Positions 35,769-43,305 of a stretch of 64,000 nt of DNA are shown here, in pieces. The notes beneath the pieces were generated by a model that had not been told where the DNA came from, did not search any database, and was given only the letters and a program-made list of their open reading frames with translations. The stretch covers positions 1,429,346-1,493,345 of the forward strand of contig AP018269.1 of the NCBI GenBank assembly GCA_003994795.1. The letters run 5' to 3'. A program made the translations under genes and the position numbers. Numbering within the stretch: position 1 is the first letter of the stretch; each line of letters starts with the position of its first letter. Origin of the DNA: Cylindrospermum sp. NIES-4074. GTDB taxonomy: Bacteria > Cyanobacteriota > Cyanobacteriia > Cyanobacteriales > Nostocaceae.

Positions 35769-36449
35769 ATGACGCACATCTTACTGGTTGAAGATGAAGT
35801 CAAATTGGCTCGATTTGTAGAGTTAGAACTGAATTATGAAGGCTATCAAGTCAGCGTCGCCTACGATGGATTAACCGCACTCACCGCAGCACGGGAGTTG
35901 CATCCAGATTTAGTAATTTTAGACTGGATGCTACCTGGTGTATCAGGATTGGAAATTTGCCGCCGCCTACGTAGTACGGGTGATAAAGTGCCGATAATTT
36001 TATTAACCGCCAAAGACGAAGTAGGCGATCGCGTTGCAGGCTTAGATGCTGGTGCTGATGATTATGTGGTCAAACCCTTTAGCGTTGAGGAATTATTAGC
36101 CAGAGTCCGGGCCCACCTGCGAAGAAATCAGGAAATCGACACCGCAGATATCTTAGAATTTGCCGACCTGAGTTTAAATCGACGCACGCGGGAAGTCCAT
36201 CGGGGCCAACGGTTGATTGACTTAACCGCCAAGGAATTTGATTTACTGGAATATTTACTCGCCCATCCGCGACAGGTGATTACACGCGATCGCATTTTAG
36301 AAGAAGTTTGGGGTTACGACTTCATGGGTGATTCCAACATTATAGAAGTTTACATTCGCTACCTACGCCTAAAACTCGAAGCCAATAGCGAAAAGCGCCT
36401 CCTGCAAACAGTGCGTGGTGTTGGCTACGTCTTGCGCGATTATGCCTGA
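35769..36449 (+). CDS. OmpR/PhoB-family response regulator
   Basis: A 226-residue transcription factor. The receiver domain has the LLVEDE acidic pair, phosphoacceptor Asp in [16 protein letters not shown] and VVKPF. The winged-helix output domain (about 130-225) contains [25 protein letters not shown] and VRGVGYVLR. It probably pairs with the sensor kinase 1.4 kb upstream or with an unlinked kinase. It resembles the ManR-type subgroup by eye, but I do not assign a symbol. A strong hairpin follows the gene. Confidence 0.88.
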   Translation: MTHILLVEDEVKLARFVELELNYEGYQVSVAYDGLTALTAARELHPDLVILDWMLPGVSGLEICRRLRSTGDKVPIILLTAKDEVGDRVAGLDAGADDYVVKPFSVEELLARVRAHLRRNQEIDTADILEFADLSLNRRTREVHRGQRLIDLTAKEFDLLEYLLAHPRQVITRDRILEEVWGYDFMGDSNIIEVYIRYLRLKLEANSEKRLLQTVRGVGYVLRDYA

Positions 36450-36536
36450 TCATAGTGCTTCTGCTTTTGTGCCATAACCGCTGTAAAAATAGCCCCCTTC
36501 CCTCATAGGAAAGGAGGTTGGGGATTAGGTCTTTTA

Positions 36537-36577
36537 AAACCCCCAAAAACTCGTTTTTTGCCTGTTTTTGGGGGTTT
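36537..36577 (+). terminator. Terminator-like hairpin after the response regulator
   Basis: Arms of 14 bp (AAACCCCCAAAAAC and its complement) enclose a 13-base loop, 90 bases past the stop. The downstream side lacks a long T-run, so termination efficiency is uncertain. Confidence 0.6.
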
Positions 36578-36643
36578 CGCTCCTCTCAGCCAAAATTCAG
36601 CCAATTGTATTAGGATGCAGAAAGCTAACTCTACCCAACTGCA

Positions 36644-37612
36644 ATGACATATTTAGAAACAGCGGCGCAGTTCTACCACGAAGTTGCCCAAACACCACAA
36701 GTAGGACTTTGCTGTGTCCAAAGTACACCCCTGCAATTACCAGGATTAAAAATTCCCTTATCCATGCAGGAAATGAACTATGGCTGCGGCACCACCGTTC
36801 ATCCCACAGAACTCTTCAACCAACCCACCGTGCTATATGTCGGCGTCGGCGGTGGCTTAGAAGCATTGCAATTTGCTTACTTTTCCCGCCGTCCAGCTGC
36901 TGTAATTGCCATTGAGCCAGTTGGGGCGATGATAGAAGCCGCCACCCGCAACCTAAAAATTGCCGCTCAAGAAAACCCCTGGTTTGACACCAGTTTTGTT
37001 GAAATTCGTTCTGGGGACGCCTTTAATTTACCCGTTGCTGATGCTTCTGTGGATATAGTGGCGCAGAATTGCCTTTTTAATATCTTTGAACCAGAAGATT
37101 TAACCCGTGCTTTAAAAGAAGCATATCGGGTATTAAAACCAGGCGGACGCTTACAGATGAGTGACCCAATTGCGACACATCCTATTCCTGCACATTTACA
37201 ACAAGATCAGCAGCTACGCGCCATGTGTTTATCAGGCGCACTCACATATCAAGAATATACTCAACGTATTATCCAAGCTGGCTTTGGTCAAGTTGAAATT
37301 CGCGCCCGTCGTCCTTACCGTTTGCTAGATACCCAGACTTATCATCTAGAAGAAAATTTACTTTTAGAAAGTCTTGATTCTGTTTCCTTCAAAGTCCCCA
37401 TCCCTGAAGATGGTGCTTGTATTTTCACGGGAAAAACAGCAATTTATGCTGGTACAGAACCATTTTTTGATGACTCAGCCGGACATCTACTCCAGCGTGG
37501 TATTCCCGCCGCAGTATGTGATAAAACCGCTGCTAAACTGGCAATTTTAAAACCAGGAGAAATCATCGTTACCGATTCCACCTGGCACTATGACGGCGGT
37601 GGTTGCTGTTAA
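36644..37612 (+). CDS. arsM: Arsenosugar-pathway arsenite methyltransferase ArsM
   Basis: A 322-residue SAM-dependent methyltransferase. The SAM site is LYVGVGGGLEALQFA with acidic AIEPVGAM, and the catalytic Cys-rich elements are GLCCVQS (Cys23-24) and MNYGCGTT. A C-terminal extension ends in DGGGCC. This long form, directly followed by the ArsS radical SAM gene, is the cyanobacterial arsenosugar-synthesis pair. ArsM methylates arsenite to dimethylarsenite. The spacing to arsS is 305 bases and filled with repeats, so co-transcription is likely but not certain. Confidence 0.85.
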   Translation: MTYLETAAQFYHEVAQTPQVGLCCVQSTPLQLPGLKIPLSMQEMNYGCGTTVHPTELFNQPTVLYVGVGGGLEALQFAYFSRRPAAVIAIEPVGAMIEAATRNLKIAAQENPWFDTSFVEIRSGDAFNLPVADASVDIVAQNCLFNIFEPEDLTRALKEAYRVLKPGGRLQMSDPIATHPIPAHLQQDQQLRAMCLSGALTYQEYTQRIIQAGFGQVEIRARRPYRLLDTQTYHLEENLLLESLDSVSFKVPIPEDGACIFTGKTAIYAGTEPFFDDSAGHLLQRGIPAAVCDKTAAKLAILKPGEIIVTDSTWHYDGGGCC

Positions 37613-37917
37613 AAACGTAAGCATTCAGCTATCAGCGGTCAGCAGTCAGCGTTCGACGCTCGCTCACGCCGTAAGCGCAAAGCGCAGGCTTGTCTGCGAC
37701 ACGCTCCGCGAACCGCCAACGCGTAGCGTTCCGCAGGAAAGTCTAAAACAGAGTTCTAGACTGAGTTTAATAGTTTTTCTCAAGGGATAATTACACCAAA
37801 AACAATTAGTAATCTCTCTGTCATAATGCTCAGAAATTCTTGAAGATTGCTGATAGCTGACGGCTGAATGCTTACTTAAAAGCGCCCAATTTTACTTGAT
37901 GACATCAGGAATCAATC
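37613..37917. repeat. Repeat block between arsM and arsS
   Basis: About 300 bases. It contains agctatcagcggtcagcagtcagc-type short repeats, several small palindromes (gcgtaagcgcaaagcgc, then acgctccgcgaacc), and at 37720-37741 the second copy of a 22-bp repeat found at 22104-22125. The cagctatcag/ctgatagctg arms (about 37626 and 37850) could pair. No gene. Confidence 0.6.
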
Positions 37918-38904
37918 ATGTTGCAAACAGCAATCACACCTTTCTCTAACAAATTAACTTCCCCTTTGACAAAAAGAGGAATTAGTGTTTTACAAATTAA
38001 TCTGGGTAAACGCTGTAACCTTGCCTGCACACATTGCCATGTAGAAGCCGGGCCAAAACGGACAGAAGAACTTTCTCCAGAAATTTGTGAACAATTGATT
38101 ACTCTAATTCACAAATTCCCAGAAATTCAAATTGTGGATTTGACTGGTGGCGCACCAGAAATGAATTATGGATTTAAGCAACTGGTAGCGGCAGCAAAAG
38201 CCACGGGTAAACAAGTAATTGTCCGGTCTAATTTGACGATTTATTTTGTAGAGGGATTTGGTGATTTACCAGAATCCTTTGCCAAAAACCAAATTCGAGT
38301 TGTGGCTTCCCTACCCTGTTACTTAGCCGATAATGTTGATAAAATGCGGGGTACTGGTGTTTTTGATGAGTCAATTAAAGCTTTGCAATGGCTTAACCAA
38401 CTTGGCTATGGAAAAGACCCAAGTTTAATTGTGGACTTGGTATTTAATCCACAATTACCCAGCAGTGAGAAATTTTCTTTAGCCCCTGAACAGACTAACC
38501 TAGAACGAGATTACAAAGTGTTCTTAAAAGAACATTTTGGCATAGTGTTTAACAACCTGTTCACCATCACCAACCTACCCGTTGGCAGAACTAAGCTGCA
38601 TTTAGAAAGGAAAAAACTTTACGCTAGCTATTTGCAGTTTTTAGAGTCAAAATTTAATGCTAATACAATTGAGCATTTAATGTGCCGTGATGAACTTTCA
38701 ATTGATTATCTAGGCAATGTCTATGATTGTGACTTTAACCAAATGATGAATTTGCCTGCAAAAACTGCCAATGGTGAAACCTTAACGGTTACTAAGTTGC
38801 TAGAAGCTGACAGTTTAGATTTGATTAGTGAAGTGCAAACTGCTGCCTATTGTTATGGTTGTACTGCTGGTTGTGGTTCTAGTTGTGGTGGTGCTTTGGT
38901 GTAA
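37918..38904 (+). CDS. arsS: Arsenosugar biosynthesis radical SAM protein ArsS
   Basis: A 328-residue radical SAM enzyme. The cluster motif is CNLACTHC (Cys33, 37, 40), followed by HVEAGP, LTGGAPEMNYGF and the SPASM-like C-terminal Cys set (CDFNQMMN; CYGCTAGCGSSCGG). ArsS transfers the 5'-deoxyadenosyl group to dimethylarsenite to give an arsenosugar precursor. Its position next to arsM supports the assignment. This is a detoxification route known in cyanobacteria. Confidence 0.88.
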   Translation: MLQTAITPFSNKLTSPLTKRGISVLQINLGKRCNLACTHCHVEAGPKRTEELSPEICEQLITLIHKFPEIQIVDLTGGAPEMNYGFKQLVAAAKATGKQVIVRSNLTIYFVEGFGDLPESFAKNQIRVVASLPCYLADNVDKMRGTGVFDESIKALQWLNQLGYGKDPSLIVDLVFNPQLPSSEKFSLAPEQTNLERDYKVFLKEHFGIVFNNLFTITNLPVGRTKLHLERKKLYASYLQFLESKFNANTIEHLMCRDELSIDYLGNVYDCDFNQMMNLPAKTANGETLTVTKLLEADSLDLISEVQTAAYCYGCTAGCGSSCGGALV

Positions 38905-39052
38905 ACTTTCTTAAAGTATGCAGACTGTTGTATTTTCTCTTCATCCCTACACCCTAGTTTTAGTCAAGGAATTTTTGATTGATTAAAAAAGTATTTATGT
39001 CATCAAAAAACCACTATGTAACAAAAGTTATGGCTTTTGAATTGTAAATAGT

Positions 39053-39140
39053 CAGATGGGTTTATGATGATGTGAGTTAAGTCTCCTCACACCACACCAA
39101 AAAGCCGTGGATTTTTGTTAATTTCCACGGTTTTTATTTT
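39053..39140 (+). ncRNA. Small RNA candidate A, Yfr1/Yfr2-type motif
   Basis: The segment contains CTCCTCACACCACACC in a presumably unpaired region, directly followed by a terminator: CCGTGG (39105-39110), loop, CCACGG (39125-39130), TTTTTATTTTTT. The CUCCUCACAC element is the ultraconserved hallmark of abundant cyanobacterial Yfr1/Yfr2-type small RNAs. The 5' end is placed roughly at the common sequence start near 39053. Which of the two families applies is not settled. Confidence 0.65.
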
Positions 39141-39304
39141 TTGATTAGAGATAATAACGTTAAGCATAGCCAAAGGGAATAGAATTCCCACACGAGTTAC
39201 TACACTGTGGGTTCTCCGTCCGCGCTGAAGCGCTAAGTTACACCCATCATCTTGAAAAAAATTCCGTTACCAAAACTGTTACGAGAGCATGGCTTCTGGG
39301 CTGT

Positions 39305-39381
39305 TGCTTTATCATCATATATAGTTAAGCTCCTCACACCACACTAAAAGCCGTGAAACTCTGGGTTTCGCGGTTTTTTTT
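39305..39381 (+). ncRNA. Small RNA candidate B, Yfr1/Yfr2-type motif
   Basis: A second copy 250 bases downstream: agttaagCTCCTCACACCACAC, then aaaagCCGTGAAAC / GTTTCGCGG (9-bp stem with one G-T pair) and eight T. It shares with copy A the pattern atcat-agttaag-CTCCTCACACCACAC-aaaaGCCGTG, while the terminator stems differ in sequence but keep pairing, which indicates selection for structure. The 5' end is approximate. Confidence 0.65.
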
Positions 39382-39425
39382 CGTTTGTACAGTGACTAAT
39401 TCAGGACTTACGCAACCGGCATGGC

Positions 39426-39497
39426 TTTGTAGGGTGCGTCAGATTCGATAATTCGGTAAAAATCAACAGATTTCCGGCATCTGACGCACCCTACAAA
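39426..39497. repeat. Inverted-repeat element, 19-bp perfect arms
   Basis: TTTGTAGGGTGCGTCAGAT (39426-39444) and its exact complement (39479-39497) flank 34 bases. It is preceded by tcaggacttacgcaa, a phrase common at the ends of small Nostoc mobile elements. It resembles a MITE-like unit; a looser relative lies at 46756-46815. Confidence 0.75.
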
Positions 39498-39981
39498 AGA
39501 TATTGAGAATTATTTGTCGTCGAATTGCCGCAACAACCTCTCAAACTGGCAGAGTTTGACAAAAAGCCGCGCTAGAAGCGCTGTGTCAGTGGCTGCGATT
39601 TCTTTTTGGGGCGATCGTGTGCATAACAATTAAGGGATAATCTGAAAAATTATACTAAATAAGTATCAATGCTATAATCGTGACACCCATTTCAATTTCT
39701 ACATAGATGTAGTTGATTATATTGGCAGAAAATCTACGGTTGCAGGGTATGTTCTTTTTCCAGCGGTTCTAGATGCTGTTTAATTTAGTGTAAGCAGGTG
39801 GACTGGAGATAACCAAAATGTGTAACGATATGTAAAGTCGTCTCAATGCCTTTTCTTGGTTGAGTTTGAGCCATTTTACCAAACGAAATATATTTTGATT
39901 TTCCCCCACCTATCTACTTAATTGCTGATATTGAAACCATTCAAATTATTATTTTATTAGTTTAAGTTAATAGTCAAATTT

Positions 39982-40758
39982 ATGAGTCGAGCTAATACTA
40001 ACAAACATGAGAATTATGAAATTCTTAATCTAATTGGATATGGTTTAGCTAAATTTGATATAGATTTTGTTAGAGAATTTAGTTTTAAAACTAAGCAAGA
40101 ATTTTTTCTTTATCTTGTAAACATCGGTGTTGCTAAAACTGTAGGAACAATAAAAAATAGACAAGATTTATTTGATCCTTTTTTTGATAACGCAAGAAAA
40201 GGATGGTGGCAAAAGGGAAATACATATATTCATCGAAAAATACTAATTGATTCCCTTTTTGGTTCAGAAAATTATAAATCTTATGCAAATATTATCAAAC
40301 TCTACTTGGATAAGAAAATCAGTAGTATAAACACTATAGATACAAAATCTATAAGCCCTATTTTAAAGAGCAAATTTAAGCAATTACAAGATACTGGGAA
40401 AGCAGCAGAACTGTTTTTTATAAAAAACTATCAAAGTATCCAGGAATTTAAAGATGGTTTTTTAGAAGATGCCCGAACTTTTGGAGATGGTTACGATTTT
40501 CAAATAGATGTTTCCCAAAAAGTATTTTTAGCTGAAATAAAAGGCATTAAATCTAATTATGGTAGTGTAAGATTAACAAATAATGAATTCTTGAAAGCGC
40601 AGGAATATAGAAAGGATTATGCTCTTGTCGTAGTAAGTAGTTTGCAAAATGTTCCAAAATTCAGTATTATTTTTGATCCTGTAAGCAATATGAATTTTAC
40701 AAGAGACATTATATTACAAAGACAAATCACTTTTAATTCTAAATCTCTTACTTGGTGA
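39982..40758 (+). CDS. Orphan PD-(D/E)XK-like protein (DUF3883-type domain)
   Basis: A 258-residue protein with markedly AT-rich coding sequence compared with its neighbours. The C-terminal half shows GKAAELFFIKNY, FGDGYDFQIDVSQKVFLAEIKG with Asp172, Glu185 and Lys187 spaced as a PD-(D/E)XK active site, and VRLTNNEFLKAQEYRKDYALVVV. This pattern is typical of DUF3883/NO VEIN-type nuclease-like domains found in restriction and defence genes. The N-terminal half (about 1-130) is helical and basic, perhaps DNA-binding. No methyltransferase is adjacent. Function inferred only. Confidence 0.6.
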   Translation: MSRANTNKHENYEILNLIGYGLAKFDIDFVREFSFKTKQEFFLYLVNIGVAKTVGTIKNRQDLFDPFFDNARKGWWQKGNTYIHRKILIDSLFGSENYKSYANIIKLYLDKKISSINTIDTKSISPILKSKFKQLQDTGKAAELFFIKNYQSIQEFKDGFLEDARTFGDGYDFQIDVSQKVFLAEIKGIKSNYGSVRLTNNEFLKAQEYRKDYALVVVSSLQNVPKFSIIFDPVSNMNFTRDIILQRQITFNSKSLTW

Positions 40759-40852
40759 TCTAATTGCTGTACAAGGCTTTATCAAATGACATTTATTTGT
40801 CACTGTAAAATTTTTAGGATTCTAGCATTAATAAAACTGCCTGATGTAAAGA

Positions 40853-41539
40853 TTACTCTTTTACCCCAACTGTCTTATTTCCCCGGCTCAAATCACGTCT
40901 ACGCAACTTCACTAAAACTCTAACTCGCCGCTTAAATGCTTCAAAATCTTCATCGCTCAATTTAGTTTTTTGCCATACTGGACGCTGCATCAATCTCTCA
41001 GTCCATTCATTTAGCTGAGGATAATCACGAAGGTTTACACCCAAATTAGGTAAGGAAAGCACAGCAATACCAGCAACGATATCTCCTAAGGTTAACTGTG
41101 TACTACCAAAGTAAGGAGAATTGCCTAATAACTCTGTGAAAAATTTCAAGATTTTATCAATATGCTGCTGCGCTTGGGTGAATTGCGGTGAGTCTTCACT
41201 TTCATAAATTAGTGAAATTATTTGAGGAAATAATTCATTTGCGGTCAGCATTTGCACCATTCTAACTGTGGCTAATGACTGACTTTCTTTAGGCAACAGT
41301 GCAGGATTGGGGTATTTACTTTCTAAATAATCTAGAATTGCTAGAGATTCTACCAGTCGAAACCCATCATCTACCACAACCGGAATGTGATGAAAAGGAT
41401 TAATCTCTAAAAACTCCGGTTGTAATTGGTCACCATCTAAATTTAGTATAATTGGTTCAAAAGGAATCTCCTTTTCTAGTAAGGTTATCCAGACGCGACG
41501 AGCATTAGGCGACAAAGGATTATAGTAGAATTTCAGCAT
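40853..41539 (-). CDS. Glutathione S-transferase family protein
   Basis: A 228-residue protein with an N-terminal thioredoxin fold (LKFYYNPLSPNARRVWITLL, then HHIPVVVDDGFRLVESLAIL with the conserved cis-Pro and Glu-Ser glutathione contacts) and a C-terminal helical domain (LTLGDIVAGIAVLSLPNLG). It probably conjugates glutathione to electrophiles. A 14-bp TetR-type operator lies about 30 bases upstream of its start (41568-41581), matching sites before the thioesterase and TetR genes. Confidence 0.9.
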   Translation of the reverse strand: MLKFYYNPLSPNARRVWITLLEKEIPFEPIILNLDGDQLQPEFLEINPFHHIPVVVDDGFRLVESLAILDYLESKYPNPALLPKESQSLATVRMVQMLTANELFPQIISLIYESEDSPQFTQAQQHIDKILKFFTELLGNSPYFGSTQLTLGDIVAGIAVLSLPNLGVNLRDYPQLNEWTERLMQRPVWQKTKLSDEDFEAFKRRVRVLVKLRRRDLSRGNKTVGVKE

Positions 41540-41567
41540 GGGTAATTAATCCTCAAGTTAGTTAAAC

Positions 41568-41581
41568 AGACCAAACGGTTT
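41568..41581. promoter_or_regulatory. Predicted TetR operator upstream of the GST gene
   Basis: AGACCAAACGGTTT, an imperfect dyad with core ACC-N4-GGT. It is almost identical to 42068-42081 and to the inverse of 43211-43223. Confidence 0.75.
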
Positions 41582-41598
41582 GTGAATCTACAAAAAAA

Positions 41599-42042
41599 TT
41601 AGCTTTTAGGGAACTTCAATTGATACTCTGCATATTTATTATGTAATTCTGCGGCAATGGGAACAGGGCGACCATTTTCTAAACTGACAAATGCACCTTT
41701 TTGTGTAGCGAGTGCTGCTACCTCGTTGTTAGATAAAATTTCTGCTTCCACAGTCCACTTTAAGCGCCCTAAACCACTAGCCCATAAACGTCCAATTACT
41801 TTGTCAACCAGCTTAATAGGTCTTTTATATTGTATTTCTGTAGCTGCTAAAACAGGTACACATCCTTGCTCAATTTGTTTATCAAGTTGCAAGTGTTCAT
41901 CTAAAAACTTGAGGCGTAAATCCTCTAGCCATCTAATATAAACAATATTGCTGACAATACCTGCAAAATCAATGTCGTATGTCCTAACAGGTATTACAAG
42001 CTCTACTTCTAATGGTCTGTATAAGTTATTTGTTGCTAGCAT
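41599..42042 (-). CDS. Acyl-CoA thioesterase, 4HBT hotdog-fold family
   Basis: A 147-residue hotdog protein. VRTYDIDFAGIVSNIVYIRW carries the 4HBT catalytic Asp region (the Y.DTD..G.VYH.NY pattern, with substitutions), followed by AATEIQYKRPIKL and a strand-rich C-terminus. It should hydrolyse an acyl-CoA or acyl-ACP thioester; the substrate is unknown. An operator-like site lies about 25 bases upstream of the start. It is grouped with GST, tautomerase and TetR genes on one strand. Confidence 0.85.
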   Translation of the reverse strand: MLATNNLYRPLEVELVIPVRTYDIDFAGIVSNIVYIRWLEDLRLKFLDEHLQLDKQIEQGCVPVLAATEIQYKRPIKLVDKVIGRLWASGLGRLKWTVEAEILSNNEVAALATQKGAFVSLENGRPVPIAAELHNKYAEYQLKFPKS

Positions 42043-42067
42043 GATTACTCCTCTTAATTCAAAAATA

Positions 42068-42081
42068 AGACCAATCGGTTT
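42068..42081. promoter_or_regulatory. Predicted TetR operator upstream of the thioesterase gene
   Basis: AGACCAATCGGTTT, differing from the 41568 site by one base. The dyad core is ACC-N4-GGT. Confidence 0.75.
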
Positions 42082-42228
42082 GTTGATTCACAGAAAAATC
42101 ACCTGACTTTTGCAAAAATACTGGGTTTTTAGTTTATGACCACAAATAACTTATCACATCATCTGTGTTCATCTGTGGTTTAATTTTCATAAAATTTGCT
42201 TTTGCTATCTTGCATAATATATCCAAAC

Positions 42229-42618
42229 TTAGACTTCTATTTTGTAGTTTAATTGCAACTCATCACCAGGTAAACCCCTAATTCCCCAATTGGCTTTAGG
42301 CGTTTCAAAAATAGTGATTTCAATATCATATATAGGAATTTTAAACTGGGCGTTAATCTGTTGAATTAGCAGTCGAATCAGTTGTTTTTTTGTTTCTACT
42401 GAGCGTCCCTCAAACATACTAATTTCGATTATTAGATAATTGTCTGTTCGATCAGATGGATAATAGAAATTAGTTTTATCTAACGGAAATAAGCGATGAA
42501 ATCGTTTATCAGGGCTAATTTGTAAAACCTTAACCAAAGAGGCATGGATAACATTTGATAACTCTGATTTGATGGGGTTTAGTTTATCTGCTAAACCATA
42601 TACCTTAATTTGTACCAT
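42229..42618 (-). CDS. Tautomerase-family protein lacking the N-terminal proline
   Basis: A 129-residue protein of the 4-oxalocrotonate tautomerase superfamily (larger, Tautomerase_2-like), with YLIIEISMFEGRSVETKKQL and the C-terminal ETPKANWGIRGLPGDEL. Family enzymes use Pro1, exposed after removal of Met. Here the second residue is Val (MVQIKVYGL), so the catalytic base is absent or the start differs. No in-frame alternative with Pro is apparent. Its start overlaps the end of the TetR gene by 14 bases, so it is the first gene after the regulator in the same transcript. Confidence 0.75.
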   Translation of the reverse strand: MVQIKVYGLADKLNPIKSELSNVIHASLVKVLQISPDKRFHRLFPLDKTNFYYPSDRTDNYLIIEISMFEGRSVETKKQLIRLLIQQINAQFKIPIYDIEITIFETPKANWGIRGLPGDELQLNYKIEV

Positions 42619-43198
42619 AACTTTTTATGTAAATATTTAAATGATTAACTGCCCTTTGCATATGAATTGCATCACCATATAGCTTACTCATCATTAAGGC
42701 TCCTTCTAGAGTGGCAATCATGATAGTAGCGACTTCATCAGCATCAACTCCAGAGCGAATTTCACCTTTATCAATTCCTTTTTCAATAATTAAACAAATC
42801 AAGCGACGCCAAGAATTCATTCCTTGTTGAGTGCGTTCTCGCAAAATGGGATGAGTATCATCACTTTCCACCGCAGTATTTAATAGTGGACATCCTCCCT
42901 TTATGGGTGGGTTGTCTACAAAGTTGCGAAATACTTCAATGATTCCTAAAAGGCGTTCAACTGCATGGCGCTTGGTTCGCAATACTGCTTTAGTATGCTG
43001 ACTGACACAAGCAACTGCAAAGTCAAAAGCTTGTAGTGCGAGTTCGTCTTTGTTTTTGAAGTGATTATAAATTCCTCCTTTCTGCAATCCAGTAACCCGC
43101 ATGATGTCTGCAATGGATGAGCCGGCATATCCCTGTTGGTTAAACAGTTCGGCTGCTTGTTGGAGAATTCTGGTTTTTGTTTCTTCGCCTTTAGACAT
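42605..43198 (-). CDS. TetR/AcrR-family transcriptional regulator
   Basis: A 197-residue repressor. The N-terminal helix-turn-helix is KTRILQQAAELFNQQGYAGS followed by SIADIMRVTGLQKGGIYNHF and FKNKDELALQAF. The C-terminal ligand domain resembles the AcrR/NemR-like group that responds to electrophiles, with Cys residues in ACVSQ and GGCPLL. A GACCGTTTGGTCT site lies 13 bases upstream of its own start, indicating autoregulation. Matching sites precede the GST and thioesterase genes, so the set forms a small regulon. Confidence 0.88.
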   Translation of the reverse strand: MSKGEETKTRILQQAAELFNQQGYAGSSIADIMRVTGLQKGGIYNHFKNKDELALQAFDFAVACVSQHTKAVLRTKRHAVERLLGIIEVFRNFVDNPPIKGGCPLLNTAVESDDTHPILRERTQQGMNSWRRLICLIIEKGIDKGEIRSGVDADEVATIMIATLEGALMMSKLYGDAIHMQRAVNHLNIYIKSYGTN

Positions 43199-43210
43199 TA
43201 ATGTGTTTCC

Positions 43211-43223
43211 GACCGTTTGGTCT
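43211..43223. promoter_or_regulatory. Predicted TetR operator upstream of the tetR gene
   Basis: GACCGTTTGGTCT. The outer GACC/GGTC arms are perfect inverted repeats around a 4-base centre. The reverse complement AGACCAAACGGTC matches the two downstream sites. Confidence 0.8.
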
Positions 43224-43305
43224 ATTTGAGAATAACATGATCAATAATTTACAGTCAATTGTTTGGTAATGGGCAGGCGAGACGCCTACCCTACGGGTAA
43301 GATTA

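Larger units (their letters stand above)
38905..39981. other. Long non-coding region with two small RNA candidates and an inverted repeat
   Basis: About 1.08 kb without a protein gene. It holds two tandem small RNA candidates (39053-39140, 39305-39381) and a 72-base inverted-repeat element (39426-39497). The rest is AT-rich with no ORF. Confidence 0.6.
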
